Origin: an uncultured Roseburia sp.
Lineage (GTDB): Bacteria; Bacillota; Clostridia; Lachnospirales; Lachnospiraceae
Direction: 5' to 3'
Length of the DNA stretch: 54,301 bases
Assembly (NCBI GenBank): GCA_947383215.1
Contig: CANDCP010000017.1
Coordinates: forward strand, 1 to 54,301
Below are positions 14,924-24,001 of this stretch, piece by piece. Under the pieces are notes generated by a model. That model made no database searches. It was not told where the DNA came from and saw nothing but the letters and a program-made list of their open reading frames with translations. Position 1 is the stretch's first letter. Each line of letters starts with the position of its first letter. Both the position numbers and the translations under genes were made by a program.

Positions 14924-15113
14924 GGGTTCCTCCAAAATATGTAAATTGATATGTTTTCTTTATAAACGGGCCTGATATACCCTTGCACAAGTATAACATG
15001 AAAAGGGAAAAAGGGGAATGGGTAAAAGAAAAAAACTTGTTTTTTGTCGGGGAGTGTAGTAGAGTAAACTTGTTTAGCCGCCTGGCTAATATAAAGTAAG
15101 GGAGAGATCACGG

Positions 15114-15845
15114 ATGAAACGGAAAGGAAACGGGTATGCGGCGGCGTTTCGGGCCGCGTTTCCGTACACGATACCGGTTTTGACCGGATATCTGTTCATC
15201 GGGATTGCATTTGGAGTGATGTACCAGGAAAAAGGGTATAATTTCCTCTGGGCGATTCTGATGAGCGTAATGGTATACGCCGGCTCGGGGCAGTATGTTG
15301 CGGTCAATTTTTTTGCGCCGGGCGTAAATCTTTTGCATGTAATTTTTTTAGAATTTATGGTAAATATCCGTCATATTTTTTACGGGCTTTCGCTGTTGGA
15401 GCGTTTCCGCGGAATGGGAAAGAAGAAATTGTATATGATGTTCTCCCTGACGGACGAGACGTATTCTCTGTTTTTTGTCACAAAGGTTCCGCCTGAGGTG
15501 GACGAGCATAAATTTTTGTTCGCTATCGCATTGCTCGACCATTCCTACTGGATTATGGGCTCGGCGATCGGCGCGCTTGCCGGTTCTTTGATTCCGTTTG
15601 ATGCGAAGGGGATAGATTTTGCGATGACGGCGCTGTTTATTGTGATTTACATCGAACAGTGGATGAGCGCGAAGAATCGTCTCGCGGCCATTGTCGGGGC
15701 CGCCGCGGCCGTTGTGTGCCTGTTGGCGTTCGGGAGTGAAAATTTTATTCTCCCGGCGATGATCTGTATCATGGCGGCGCTGTTATGCGGAAGGAAAGTC
15801 ATGGAGCCGAAGGAGGAGAGGAGCGTGGTGGAACATGCCGATTAG
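15114..15845 (+). CDS. azlC: Branched-chain amino acid exporter, large subunit AzlC
   Basis: This 243-residue polytopic membrane protein has the AzlC signature FRAAFPYTIPVLTGYLFIGIAFG and MVYAGSGQYVAVNF, plus VNIRHIFYGLSLL. With AzlD it forms an exporter of branched-chain amino acids and analogues. Its end overlaps azlD by 11 bases, so the two are translationally coupled. A GGGAGAG site precedes the ATG. The final 20 residues are charged and cytoplasmic. Confidence 0.93.
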   Translation: MKRKGNGYAAAFRAAFPYTIPVLTGYLFIGIAFGVMYQEKGYNFLWAILMSVMVYAGSGQYVAVNFFAPGVNLLHVIFLEFMVNIRHIFYGLSLLERFRGMGKKKLYMMFSLTDETYSLFFVTKVPPEVDEHKFLFAIALLDHSYWIMGSAIGALAGSLIPFDAKGIDFAMTALFIVIYIEQWMSAKNRLAAIVGAAAAVVCLLAFGSENFILPAMICIMAALLCGRKVMEPKEERSVVEHAD

Positions 15846-16173
15846 TATACAGATGTCATTGGCGGTTATCGTCGTGGTGGCGGTTGTCACATTTATCACG
15901 CGGGCGATTCCGTTCGTTATTTTCCGCGGAGGCAAAGAGATTCCGGAGACGGTCCGGTATTTGGGCAGAGTGCTTCCTCCGGCTGTGATCGGGATGCTGG
16001 TCGTGTACTGTTTAAAGGAGGTGCGCGTCTTTTCATTTCCGTTCGGGCTGCCGGAACTGATTGCGGTTGCGGCCGTTGTCGCGCTCCACGTCTGGAAACG
16101 GAATAATCTGTTGAGTATCGGGGCGGGGACGGCGCTCTACATGTTTTTAATTCAGGTTGTATTTGTGAACTAA
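15835..16173 (+). CDS. azlD: Branched-chain amino acid exporter, small subunit AzlD
   Basis: This 112-residue membrane protein with about four helices carries the family motif VTFITRAIPFVIFRGG and RYLGRVLPPAVIGMLVVY. It is the obligate small partner of AzlC and overlaps its gene by 11 bases. An intrinsic terminator follows the stop codon directly. Confidence 0.93.
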   Translation: MPISIQMSLAVIVVVAVVTFITRAIPFVIFRGGKEIPETVRYLGRVLPPAVIGMLVVYCLKEVRVFSFPFGLPELIAVAAVVALHVWKRNNLLSIGAGTALYMFLIQVVFVN

Positions 16174-16196
16174 AATCCCGCGATGCGGGATTTTTT
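16174..16196 (+). terminator. Terminator of azlCD
   Basis: AATCCCGC/GCGGGATT hairpin followed by a T-run, immediately after the azlD stop. Confidence 0.9.
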
Positions 16197-16224
16197 GTTA
16201 AACAATTCTTAAAGTTTTAGCTGA

Positions 16225-16253
16225 TTGGTTTTTAATATATGATTTTATACAAT
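16225..16253 (+). promoter_or_regulatory. Promoter of the two-component operon
   Basis: TTGGTT (16225-16230), 17 bases, TACAAT (16248-16253), about 55 bases before the response regulator start. Confidence 0.65.
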
Positions 16254-16308
16254 AAATTTGTTGGGTGCAGGTTTGCTGTGCGGCCGTGCGCCGGAAAGGG
16301 TGAATAAC

Positions 16309-17007
16309 ATGTACAACATTTTAATCTGTGATGATGAGAAAGACATTGTATCGGCGTTAAAAATTTATTTGGCTTCCGACGGATACCGGATTTATGAGGC
16401 GTATACCGGAAGGGAAGCGCTTGAGATTATGAGAAGGGCCGATATCCAGCTTGTGCTGATGGACATTATGATGCCGGAGATGGACGGAATATCCGCGATG
16501 GTGAAGATCCGGGAGACCAGCAATGTGCCGGTCATCCTTCTGACGGCAAAAAGCGAGGATAACGATAAAGTCCTGGGGCTGATGGTCGGCGCGGACGACT
16601 ATATCACAAAACCGTTTAATCCGGTCGAGGTGCAGGCGCGCGTCAAATCACAGCTTCGCCGCTATATGCAGCTTGGAGGCGGGAACGTCGAGAAGAAGAA
16701 TCTTGTGATTGGGGGAATTGAGCTGGACGACGCCAAGAAACAGGTTACGCTGGACGGGGAACCGGTAAATTTGACGCCGACCGAGTACGATATCTTAAAA
16801 TTTCTCATGCAGCATCCGGGGGAAGTGTATTCGCCGAAACAAATTTACAGATCCGTTTGGGAGGACGCTCCGTACGGTTCTGAAAATACCGTGGCCGTAC
16901 ATATCAGACACCTGCGGGAGAAACTGGAATACAATCCTGCGGAGCCGCGCTATTTGAAAGTAGTGTGGGGGCAGGGATATAAGATTGAAAGGGGCGCGAT
17001 GCCATGA
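16309..17007 (+). CDS. OmpR/PhoB-family response regulator
   Basis: The 232-residue protein has a receiver domain (NILICDDEKDI, phospho-acceptor Asp52 in LVLMDIMMPEMDG, and the conserved Lys in YITKPFNP) and a C-terminal winged helix (VNLTPTEYDILKFLMQHPG ... VAVHIRHLREKLE ... VVWGQGYKI). It binds DNA after phosphorylation by the kinase encoded downstream, whose start overlaps its stop by 4 bases. ATG 16309 fits a GGAAAGGGTG site; upstream in-frame codons lack one. Target genes cannot be deduced. Confidence 0.95.
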   Translation: MYNILICDDEKDIVSALKIYLASDGYRIYEAYTGREALEIMRRADIQLVLMDIMMPEMDGISAMVKIRETSNVPVILLTAKSEDNDKVLGLMVGADDYITKPFNPVEVQARVKSQLRRYMQLGGGNVEKKNLVIGGIELDDAKKQVTLDGEPVNLTPTEYDILKFLMQHPGEVYSPKQIYRSVWEDAPYGSENTVAVHIRHLREKLEYNPAEPRYLKVVWGQGYKIERGAMP

Positions 17008-19055
17008 GAAAGAAAACGGGAATGAGTGTGGGAGGAAAAATTGCGGCAAAAATTGCATTTGTTTTGCTTGCGACATTGGCGGTGATACAGGTATGTTTTT
17101 TTGTGCTGATAGCCGATGCGGGCGTATATGCCGACAGCAGAGAGCTGATGGAAAAGCGGGAGATGGAGCGGCTCGCGTGGTGGGCGGGCAGAAACGTGCT
17201 GCTCCAGTATCATTTTTATGATCCGGAGGCGGCTCACGGCGAGGCGGTTCTTTTGTATCCCGGGACAAATATGAATTTTGTGATTTACCGCCAGGGAGAG
17301 AAGATAGATCAAATTGTAAATGCAGAGAATGCCGGGGAGTATCTCTATGAATTTTCGTTTAATGCCACAGACCTGTTCGACGAAGGCGATCTGTGGCGCC
17401 ATACGCAGACGGAGTCGGTCTATGCCGACAGCTTTGTAACAGAGTATGATACGGAGTATTCCACAGAATATGATACCGGACAGGGAGAGGCGTATTATGC
17501 GACGCTTTATTTGGACGGGGACGGAGGGGCGCTTGGGGAATACGGTATAGACTGCGGCATTACGTCCCCTGTTTTTGAGGATGATATTGTGACGCGTGTG
17601 CAGGGCATGGTGGGTTTTGCCTATAAAATACGTTACAAGATGATTGCAGCGTTTGCGTTTACGCTTGCGGCGGCGCTTATTCTGCTTGCGGCGCTTGTAA
17701 AGAATGCCGGCTTTGTGAAGGGACGCGAAGGATTGAAGGTGCGCTGGATCGATAAGATCGCGTTTGACCTTTATACGTTCTGCTACGTGATTGTTTTGGG
17801 TACAGTCATAACGATAACCGCGGAGTTTGCCGCTGCTTACGACTATCTGGACCGTTATATTTCGGCGGAATACAGCCTGTCGATTTTTATGTTTCTTGGG
17901 ATTGCGTTTGCGTCGGCGGTTACGGCGTTTTTTACCCTGCAGTTTTTAGAGAGCATATCCATCCGAAGGAAGCTTGGAAGTATCTGGGGGCGGACGTGGA
18001 CGTACCGGTTTTTGCGCTGGATAAAAAAGATGATAAAGCGCGGCGGAAGCTTTGTCGGAAAGAGCGTGCCGCTTATTTGGAAAACGCTTCTGATCTTTGC
18101 CGGAATTTCCTTTTTGGAATTTGTCGTAATTTTAATCTGCTACGGGAATACGGAGGCATTGCTGACGTTCTGGCTTTTGGAAAAAATTCTGCTTCTGATT
18201 TTGCTCGCGCTGGTTGCAACCGATCTGCGAAAGCTTCAGGAGGGGGCGCAAAAGCTTGCGGACGGGGATCTGGAACATAAAATAGACACCGAACGTATGC
18301 ATTGGGAATTAAAAAGTCACGGGAATCATTTAAACAGTATCGGCGTCGGGATGCAAAACGCCGTTGAAGAACGCATGAAGAGCGAGCGGTTTAAGACGGA
18401 ACTGATCACAAATGTTTCCCATGATATCAAAACGCCGCTTACTTCCATTATCAATTATGTGGATTTGCTTGAAAAGGAAGAATTAAAAAATCCGGCGGCG
18501 ATAGAATATCTGGAGGTGCTGCACCGCCAGTCGGCGCGCCTGAAAAAGCTGATCGAAGATTTGATGGAGGCGTCGAAGGCGAGCACGGGCGCGCTGTCTT
18601 TGAATTTCGAGGACTGCGAGGTCGGGGTGATGCTGACGCAGGCGGCGGGAGAATTTGAGGAAAAACTCAAATCAAAAGAGCTTGAGCTTTTGATATACAA
18701 GCCGGAGGAGGAACTTGTGATCCGTGCCGACGGAAGGCATCTATGGCGCATTTTCGACAATCTCTTTCATAATATCTATAAATACGCCCAGCCGAAAACA
18801 AGAGTTTATCTGAACCTGGAGAAGGACGAGAGCCGGATTTTGATTATTTTCAGAAACACCTCGAAATATGCGTTAAATATCTCCGGCGAGGAGCTCAAAG
18901 AGCGGTTTGTCAGAGGAGACAGCTCCCGCAATACCGAGGGAAGCGGGCTTGGCCTTTCCATTGCAACGAGCCTCACAGAGCTTATGGGGGGCGGATTTGA
19001 GCTTGTAATAGACGGAGATTTGTTTAAGGTGATTCTGACGTTTCCTTATAAATAA
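17004..19055 (+). CDS. Sensor histidine kinase
   Basis: The 683-residue membrane kinase has a first membrane helix at about 12-38, an extracellular domain to about 205, then about five more helices up to about 410, an unusually large membrane part. A linker (LQEGAQKLADGDLEHKID, HAMP-like) leads to the dimerisation domain with His473 in NVSHDIKTPLTSIINYVDLL. The ATPase domain shows the N-box (LFHNIYKYAQ), with a G-rich loop in SSRNTEGSGLGLSIATSLTELMGG. Multi-helix sensors of this type usually monitor the membrane or cell wall. It is coupled to the response regulator by a 4-base overlap. Confidence 0.93.
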   Translation: MRKKTGMSVGGKIAAKIAFVLLATLAVIQVCFFVLIADAGVYADSRELMEKREMERLAWWAGRNVLLQYHFYDPEAAHGEAVLLYPGTNMNFVIYRQGEKIDQIVNAENAGEYLYEFSFNATDLFDEGDLWRHTQTESVYADSFVTEYDTEYSTEYDTGQGEAYYATLYLDGDGGALGEYGIDCGITSPVFEDDIVTRVQGMVGFAYKIRYKMIAAFAFTLAAALILLAALVKNAGFVKGREGLKVRWIDKIAFDLYTFCYVIVLGTVITITAEFAAAYDYLDRYISAEYSLSIFMFLGIAFASAVTAFFTLQFLESISIRRKLGSIWGRTWTYRFLRWIKKMIKRGGSFVGKSVPLIWKTLLIFAGISFLEFVVILICYGNTEALLTFWLLEKILLLILLALVATDLRKLQEGAQKLADGDLEHKIDTERMHWELKSHGNHLNSIGVGMQNAVEERMKSERFKTELITNVSHDIKTPLTSIINYVDLLEKEELKNPAAIEYLEVLHRQSARLKKLIEDLMEASKASTGALSLNFEDCEVGVMLTQAAGEFEEKLKSKELELLIYKPEEELVIRADGRHLWRIFDNLFHNIYKYAQPKTRVYLNLEKDESRILIIFRNTSKYALNISGEELKERFVRGDSSRNTEGSGLGLSIATSLTELMGGGFELVIDGDLFKVILTFPYK

Positions 19056-19169
19056 AAGAAGTCGGGTGCAAAAAAGATTGAAAAATGTTGAGAGATATGA
19101 AACAATAGAACGGAAGAAGATGAATAGAGTTTAAATAGGGGAAGGAGGAGCAACAATATAGGAGAATTT

Positions 19170-19265
19170 TTGGAATATGAAGACAATGTGACCGGACTGG
19201 ACGATATCAATTTGATTGTAAACGAGAACCGACAGGGCGATACAGAAAAAGGAGAGCAGCAATGA
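19170..19265 (+). CDS. Possible 31-residue peptide coupled to lysA
   Basis: A short frame starts at TTG 19170, five bases after AGGAG, and ends at a TGA that overlaps the lysA ATG (ATGA). The predicted peptide is acidic and hydrophilic (EYEDNVTGLDDINLIV...) and was not recognised. The stop-start overlap suggests translational coupling or a gene remnant, but there is no independent evidence that it is made. Confidence 0.35.
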   Translation: MEYEDNVTGLDDINLIVNENRQGDTEKGEQQ

Positions 19266-20536
19266 AAAAGGAACCATTTGTAAGCTTTGAACAGCTAAAG
19301 GAAATTGTAAAGGAATACCCGACGCCGTTTCACCTCTATGACGAGAAGGGGATTCGTGAGAACGCGAAGGCCGTAAAGGAGGCGTTTGCGTGGAATCCGG
19401 GATTTCGCGAGTATTTCGCGGTAAAGGCGACGCCGAATCCGTTTATTTTAAACATTTTAAAGGAATACGACTGCGGATGCGACTGCGCGTCATTGACGGA
19501 GCTGATGCTTGCGGATTCGCAGGGGTTTGACGGAGCGCATATTATGTTTTCCTCAAACGATACGCCGGCGGAAGAGTTTGTTTTTGCGGATCAGATCGGG
19601 GCGATCATCAATCTGGATGATTTTACGCACATAGAGTTTTTAGAGAATGCGATCGGCAGGATTCCCGAGACAATCAGCTGTCGTTATAATCCGGGCGGAG
19701 TGTTCCAGATGAGTAACGGAATTATGGATAATCCGGGGGACGCAAAATACGGATTTACGACGGAGCAGCTTTTTGAGGGATTTCGCCTGTTAAAGGAAAA
19801 GGGCGCGAAATATTTCGGAATCCATGCGTTTCTTGCCAGCAACACCGTGACGAACGAGTATTACCCGAAGCTTGCCAGACAGCTGTTTGAGCTTGCGGTG
19901 CGGCTGCAAAGAGAGACGGGCTGTCACATTAAATTTATCAATCTCTCCGGAGGCGTCGGCGTAGCTTATACGCCGGAGCAGGAGCCGAACGATATCCGGG
20001 CAATCGGAGAGGGCGTCCGCAGGGCGTACGAGGAGGTGTTAGAGCCGGCGGGAATGGGCGATATCGCCATCTACACGGAGATGGGGCGGTTTATGCTTGC
20101 GCCGTACGGCTGCCTTGTGACGACCGCGATCCATGAGAAGCACACGCACAAAGAGTATATCGGCGTGGACGCCTGCGCGGTGAATCTGATGCGTCCGGCA
20201 ATGTACGGCGCATACCATCACATTACGGTAATGGGTAAGGACAACAACGTGTGCGATCACAAATATGACGTGACCGGCTCCCTGTGCGAAAATAATGATA
20301 AGTTTGCGGTAGACCGTATGCTGCCGAAGATTGATATGGGAGATCTTCTGGTGATCCACGATGCGGGCGCGCATGGTTTTTCCATGGGATATAACTATAA
20401 CGGAAAATTAAAGTCGGCGGAGGTGCTTTTGAGAGAGGACGGTTCTACCCGGCTGATTCGCCGCGCGGAGACGCCGAAAGATTACTTTGCGACATTTGAC
20501 TGTTTTGACATTTTGAAGGATATGAAGAATCTGTAA
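19262..20536 (+). CDS. lysA: Diaminopimelate decarboxylase
   Basis: LysA converts meso-diaminopimelate to L-lysine with pyridoxal phosphate. The 424-residue protein has the PLP lysine Lys55 in EYFAVKATPNP, the glycine-rich phosphate-binding loop in NLSGGVGVAYTPE, the ETMG-like EMGRFMLAPYG, and the CENND motif of fold-type III decarboxylases. It is of the long, slightly atypical form found in Clostridia and could also act on a related diamino acid. ATG 19262 is preceded by AGGAGAGCAGCA. tRNA-Leu follows. Confidence 0.87.
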   Translation: MKKEPFVSFEQLKEIVKEYPTPFHLYDEKGIRENAKAVKEAFAWNPGFREYFAVKATPNPFILNILKEYDCGCDCASLTELMLADSQGFDGAHIMFSSNDTPAEEFVFADQIGAIINLDDFTHIEFLENAIGRIPETISCRYNPGGVFQMSNGIMDNPGDAKYGFTTEQLFEGFRLLKEKGAKYFGIHAFLASNTVTNEYYPKLARQLFELAVRLQRETGCHIKFINLSGGVGVAYTPEQEPNDIRAIGEGVRRAYEEVLEPAGMGDIAIYTEMGRFMLAPYGCLVTTAIHEKHTHKEYIGVDACAVNLMRPAMYGAYHHITVMGKDNNVCDHKYDVTGSLCENNDKFAVDRMLPKIDMGDLLVIHDAGAHGFSMGYNYNGKLKSAEVLLREDGSTRLIRRAETPKDYFATFDCFDILKDMKNL

Positions 20537-20605
20537 AAAACACTTGCATTCTAAGTCGAATTATGCTAAAATGGCTATTGTTCGGTGAGATGCCGGACAA
20601 GAAGC

Positions 20606-20688
20606 GCCGGCGTGTCGGAATGGCAGACGAGGCAGACTCAAAATCTGTTGTGGGCAACCACGTGCGGGTTCAAGTCCCGCTGCCGGCA
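20606..20688 (+). tRNA. tRNA-Leu (anticodon CAA)
   Basis: The gene has a 7-bp acceptor stem (GCCGGCG with TGCCGGC), discriminator A, an anticodon arm GCAGA-CTCAAAA-TCTGT giving anticodon CAA, a long variable arm as expected for class II leucine tRNAs, and a T arm GCGGG-TTCAAGT-CCCGC. The 83-base gene does not encode CCA. Confidence 0.95.
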
Positions 20689-20699
20689 TTGGAAGAGAA

Positions 20700-20728
20700 G
20701 CTCGTGAGCAAATGCTTGCGGGCTTTTT
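20700..20728 (+). terminator. Terminator after tRNA-Leu
   Basis: GCTCGTGAGCA and TGCTTGCGGGC form a long stem including G-U pairs, followed by five T. Confidence 0.8.
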
Positions 20729-20786
20729 CTGTGATAGAAAAAGTTCCGCGGCCAGGACTGCCGCGGGAGAGAGGAAACAGAGGAAA

Positions 20787-21668
20787 ATGAACGCAATTGA
20801 GACGAAAAAGCTTACCAAATATTACGGAAAATCGCGCGGAGTTATAGATTTGGACCTCACGGTTGGGGAGGGCGATTTTTTTGGCTTTATCGGTCCGAAC
20901 GGAGCCGGGAAGAGCACTACGATCCGCGTTTTGCTGGGATTGATCAAATCCACCGCGGGAAGCGCGGCGCTGTTTGGAAAAACATGCGGGCGCGGCGCGG
21001 GCGGGCTTCTTTCGGAGGTGGGATTTATGCCTTCGGAGACAATGTTTTACAGTGGGATGCGCGTAAAGGACGTACTCACATTTTCCGCGGATTTAAGGAA
21101 AAAGGATTGCAGAGAGGAGACAAATCGGCTGTGTGATAGATTGCAGCTTGATCCGTACAAAAAAGTTGACGAGCTGTCGCTCGGGAACCGCAAAAAGGTC
21201 GGAATTGTCTGCGCCCTGCAGCATAAGCCGAGTCTGTATATACTCGACGAGCCGACCAGCGGGCTGGACCCTCTGATTCAGCGGGAATTTTTTGAATTGC
21301 TTAAAGAGCGTAACAAAGCCGGGGCGACCGTGTTCTTGTCTTCGCATGTACTCTCGGAGATAGAGCGCCACTGCAGCCGTGCGGCGATTATCCGGGAGGG
21401 CAGGCTTGCGGCCTGCGGAGAGGTTTCGTCGCTTGCAAAGACGGGCGCGAGAAGAGTGAATATAAGCGGGAATGCGGATTTGTCACGGCTTGACGGAATC
21501 CGAGATCTCCATAAAGAACCGGACGGCGCGACATTTTTATACAGCGGGGATCTTCGTCTGCTGCTTGGGAGGCTTTCAGATTCTTCCATTACGGACATAA
21601 CCATCGCGGAGCCGGATTTAGAAGAGATATTTATGCATTATTATGTCAAAGAGGAGGAGCCGGTATGA
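20787..21668 (+). CDS. ABC transporter ATP-binding protein
   Basis: The 293-residue ATPase has Walker A GPNGAGKST, a signature region LSLGNRKKVGI (non-canonical in place of LSGGQ), Walker B LYILDEPTSGLDP and the switch histidine in FLSSHVLSEIE. It would drive the ABC-2 type permease encoded directly downstream (4-base overlap). ATG 20787 follows AGAGGAAA; an upstream in-frame start would read through the tRNA terminator and is rejected. The substrate is unknown. Confidence 0.93.
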   Translation: MNAIETKKLTKYYGKSRGVIDLDLTVGEGDFFGFIGPNGAGKSTTIRVLLGLIKSTAGSAALFGKTCGRGAGGLLSEVGFMPSETMFYSGMRVKDVLTFSADLRKKDCREETNRLCDRLQLDPYKKVDELSLGNRKKVGIVCALQHKPSLYILDEPTSGLDPLIQREFFELLKERNKAGATVFLSSHVLSEIERHCSRAAIIREGRLAACGEVSSLAKTGARRVNISGNADLSRLDGIRDLHKEPDGATFLYSGDLRLLLGRLSDSSITDITIAEPDLEEIFMHYYVKEEEPV

Positions 21669-22453
21669 CGATATGGAAGCATGAGATGAGACAGGGACGC
21701 GGCGCAATGTTCGTCTGGACCGCTGTAATTGCATTTCTGGTGGCGGTCTGTGTGTTTTTATTTCCGGAAATGGAGGGGGAGATGGGAGAAGTGGGCGATA
21801 TGTTTTCCTCGATGGGAAGCTTTACGCAGGCGTTTGGCATGGACCGCCTTAACTTTGGAGAGTTTCTCGGATTTTACGGCGTGGAATGCGGAAACATTCT
21901 CGGGCTTGGCGGCGCGTTTTTTGCGGCTCTGCCTGCCGTTATGGCGCTTTCGAAGGAGGAGTGGGAGCACACGGCCGAGTTTTTATTGAGCCATCCGATA
22001 AGCAGACGGCGTATCGTGACAGAAAAGTTATGCGCGCTTGCCTCTCAGATTGTATTTTTAAACGCCGTCGTGTTCGCGACGGCGGCGGTATCCGTGACGG
22101 CGATAGGGGAGGAGCCCGACTGGGAAATCTTTTGCCTGATACATCTGGCATATTTTCTTCTTCAGCTTGAGACGGCGGCAGTCTGTTTCGGCATTTCGGC
22201 GTTTATGCGCCGAAAGAGCTTTGGGGTCGGGCTTGGCGCCGCGGCGCTTTTGTACTTCCTCAATATGATTGCCAATCTTGCAGAGACGGCGCAGTTCTTA
22301 AAATATATTACCCCGTTTGGATATGCGGAGCCCGCGGATATCATCGCGGATAAGAGTTTAGACGGCGCGCGGCTTCTCGTGGGACTTATCATTTCCGCAA
22401 TATGCATTGCCGCCGCGTACGGAAAATACTGCCGAAAAGATATCTCCGCCTAA
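21665..22453 (+). CDS. ABC-2 type transporter permease
   Basis: This 262-residue membrane protein has about six predicted helices and the pattern of single-component ABC-2 permeases (KEEWEHTAEFLLSHPISRRRIVTEKL near the middle). It pairs with the ATPase upstream, whose stop it overlaps by 4 bases, as an export system. The next gene is on the opposite strand and ends 17 bases away. Confidence 0.88.
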   Translation: MTIWKHEMRQGRGAMFVWTAVIAFLVAVCVFLFPEMEGEMGEVGDMFSSMGSFTQAFGMDRLNFGEFLGFYGVECGNILGLGGAFFAALPAVMALSKEEWEHTAEFLLSHPISRRRIVTEKLCALASQIVFLNAVVFATAAVSVTAIGEEPDWEIFCLIHLAYFLLQLETAAVCFGISAFMRRKSFGVGLGAAALLYFLNMIANLAETAQFLKYITPFGYAEPADIIADKSLDGARLLVGLIISAICIAAAYGKYCRKDISA

Positions 22454-22470
22454 AGGCTTTGCGGTTGCGT

Positions 22471-22728
22471 TTACATTTTGTGGTAGAGAAACGCCGCGAT
22501 TACAATTCCGATAATACTTGCGATGTTAAATTTAATGGTCAGTCCGAACGTGAGGACGAGGACGCCCGCGTCCAACTGCAGGGGAGAGGAGAGACCGAAA
22601 GTCTGTCCGTAGTTTAACCAGGATAAACCTGAAACGCCCTGCGTGAGGTGGCCGATAAATCCGCCGATTACGATTCCGGCCAGGAGCATAAGAAAAAGCG
22701 CCCAGCCATTTTTCCCTGTACGTGCCAT
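22471..22728 (-). CDS. DUF4321 family membrane protein
   Basis: The 85-residue protein begins MARTGKNGWALFLMLLAGIVIGGFIG-like and has two hydrophobic helices (about 8-28 and 58-83) joined by a loop with LSWLNYGQTFGLSSP and LTFGLTIKFN, a pattern of the DUF4321 family of Firmicutes. Function is unknown. ATG 22728 is 5 bases from a GGAGG site. It follows the S1-domain gene in the same direction after a small hairpin. Confidence 0.8.
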   Translation of the reverse strand: MARTGKNGWALFLMLLAGIVIGGFIGHLTQGVSGLSWLNYGQTFGLSSPLQLDAGVLVLTFGLTIKFNIASIIGIVIAAFLYHKM

Positions 22729-22742
22729 ATATGCCTCCGAAT

Positions 22743-22769
22743 AAAGTGCGCCATGAAATGACGCACTTT
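22743..22769. terminator. Hairpin between the S1-domain and DUF4321 genes
   Basis: AAAGTGCG and CGCACTTT pair around an 11-base loop. A T-run follows on the plus strand only, so it may act as a terminator for plus-strand transcription and as an RNA-end stabiliser on the minus strand. Confidence 0.5.
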
Positions 22770-22775
22770 TTAAAA

Positions 22776-23684
22776 TCATGAATCCAGTTTGATGTTTGCA
22801 AACAGCGAGCCCAGATTTGTGGAGAGAGATTCCGTATCGGGCAGATCGTAGGTTTCTTCCTCGATTTCTTCGGCCGCAACGTCCTCCAAGGCTTTCATAC
22901 TGAGGCTGATTTTGCCGTCTTTGATATCGATCACTTTTACTTTGACTTTATCGCCTTCGTGCAGGAGGACGCCCGGATGCTTGATTCTCTTATTGCTGAT
23001 CTGGGAAATATGTACCAGGCCGGACAGGCCGTTTCCAAGATCGATAAAAGCGCCGTATTTCTGTAAGGTTTCTACGGTGCCTTCGGTCACAAGCCCGATC
23101 GGGACCGCGGCAATTTTCGAATTGCGCGCTTCGGCGGCTTCTTCTTTTAAGACTTCTTTTGCGGATAATACGAGTTTTTTGCGTTCTCTGTCTAACGTGA
23201 TAATTTTTACGCGGACTTCCTTAAAAAGCCATGAATTGAGATCTTCCACGTAGCTTAAAGACAATTTGGAAGCAGGGATAAATCCGCGGATTCCCTCGAC
23301 GTAGGCGACGACGCCGGCATTGACGACGCCGCTGACTTTGGCGGCGATAACCGTGTCGTTATCCATCAGTTCCTGAAGCTTATCCCAGGCGAGGACATCG
23401 TTGGCCTCTTTTTTCGAGAGAAGAATGTGTCCTTCTCCGTCGTCTTTCTTTATTACCGTTGCGGAGATTTCGTCTCCCAAAGAGACGGCGTCCTTTAAAG
23501 AAAATCCCGGTTCCTCGCTGAAATCCTCCAGCCGTATGATTCCGTCCGTATAGTACCTTAAGTCCAATGTGACTTCCGTCTCAGAGATCCCGATCACGGT
23601 TCCGCTCATAATGTCCCCCTCGCGAATCTGCTTGAAGGAAGCCTCAAGTTGCGCAGAGTAATCTGCCATTGTTTCTTCGCTCAT
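22776..23684 (-). CDS. RNA-binding protein with three S1 domains (ribosomal protein S1-like)
   Basis: The 302-residue protein carries three OB-fold S1 domains at about 22-90 (GDIMSGTVIGISETEVTLDL), 108-175 (VIAAKVSGVVNAGVVAYVEGIRGFIPASK) and 195-262 (GLVTEGTVETLQKYGAFIDLGNGLSGLVHISQIS), and an acidic tail. Low-GC Gram-positives have short S1-like proteins that bind mRNA and may help initiation of translation or RNA turnover. It is transcribed from the promoter at 23763-23791, followed by DUF4321. Confidence 0.88.
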   Translation of the reverse strand: MSEETMADYSAQLEASFKQIREGDIMSGTVIGISETEVTLDLRYYTDGIIRLEDFSEEPGFSLKDAVSLGDEISATVIKKDDGEGHILLSKKEANDVLAWDKLQELMDNDTVIAAKVSGVVNAGVVAYVEGIRGFIPASKLSLSYVEDLNSWLFKEVRVKIITLDRERKKLVLSAKEVLKEEAAEARNSKIAAVPIGLVTEGTVETLQKYGAFIDLGNGLSGLVHISQISNKRIKHPGVLLHEGDKVKVKVIDIKDGKISLSMKALEDVAAEEIEEETYDLPDTESLSTNLGSLFANIKLDS

Positions 23685-23762
23685 AATTTTACCTCATTTC
23701 TGTTTATCGAGTGATAGATATGCATTTTTCTGCCGTCAGGCTGCTGAACGTCAGTTTTGCTT

Positions 23763-23791
23763 ATTATATCATACCGGTTCTGAGACGTCAA
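23763..23791 (-). promoter_or_regulatory. Promoter of the S1-domain gene
   Basis: On the minus strand TTGACG (complement of 23786-23791), 17 bases, TATAAT (complement of 23763-23768). Confidence 0.8.
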
Positions 23792-23905
23792 TTTGAACCC
23801 GCCGTGGACGGCGCATTTTGGCGGACTGCCGCGCTTTTTGACCTCGTACGGCGCAAAGTTTGTTCACGCGGGCGCAGATTCCGTTATTGCGCGGTATCTT
23901 TAAGG

Positions 23906-23934
23906 TTCCATTTTTTTTAAGAGAATGTTATAAT
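23906..23934 (+). promoter_or_regulatory. Promoter of the first transglutaminase-like surface protein
   Basis: Extended -10 TGTTATAAT at 23926-23934 with a weak -35 (TTCCAT) 17 bases upstream; the gene starts about 60 bases later. Confidence 0.55.
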
Positions 23935-24001
23935 GAAGCAAAAGTGGTTTGCATAAATTGCGCCGTTGAGCGAAGACGAACAGAAACAGCAGGAGGTATA
24001 C

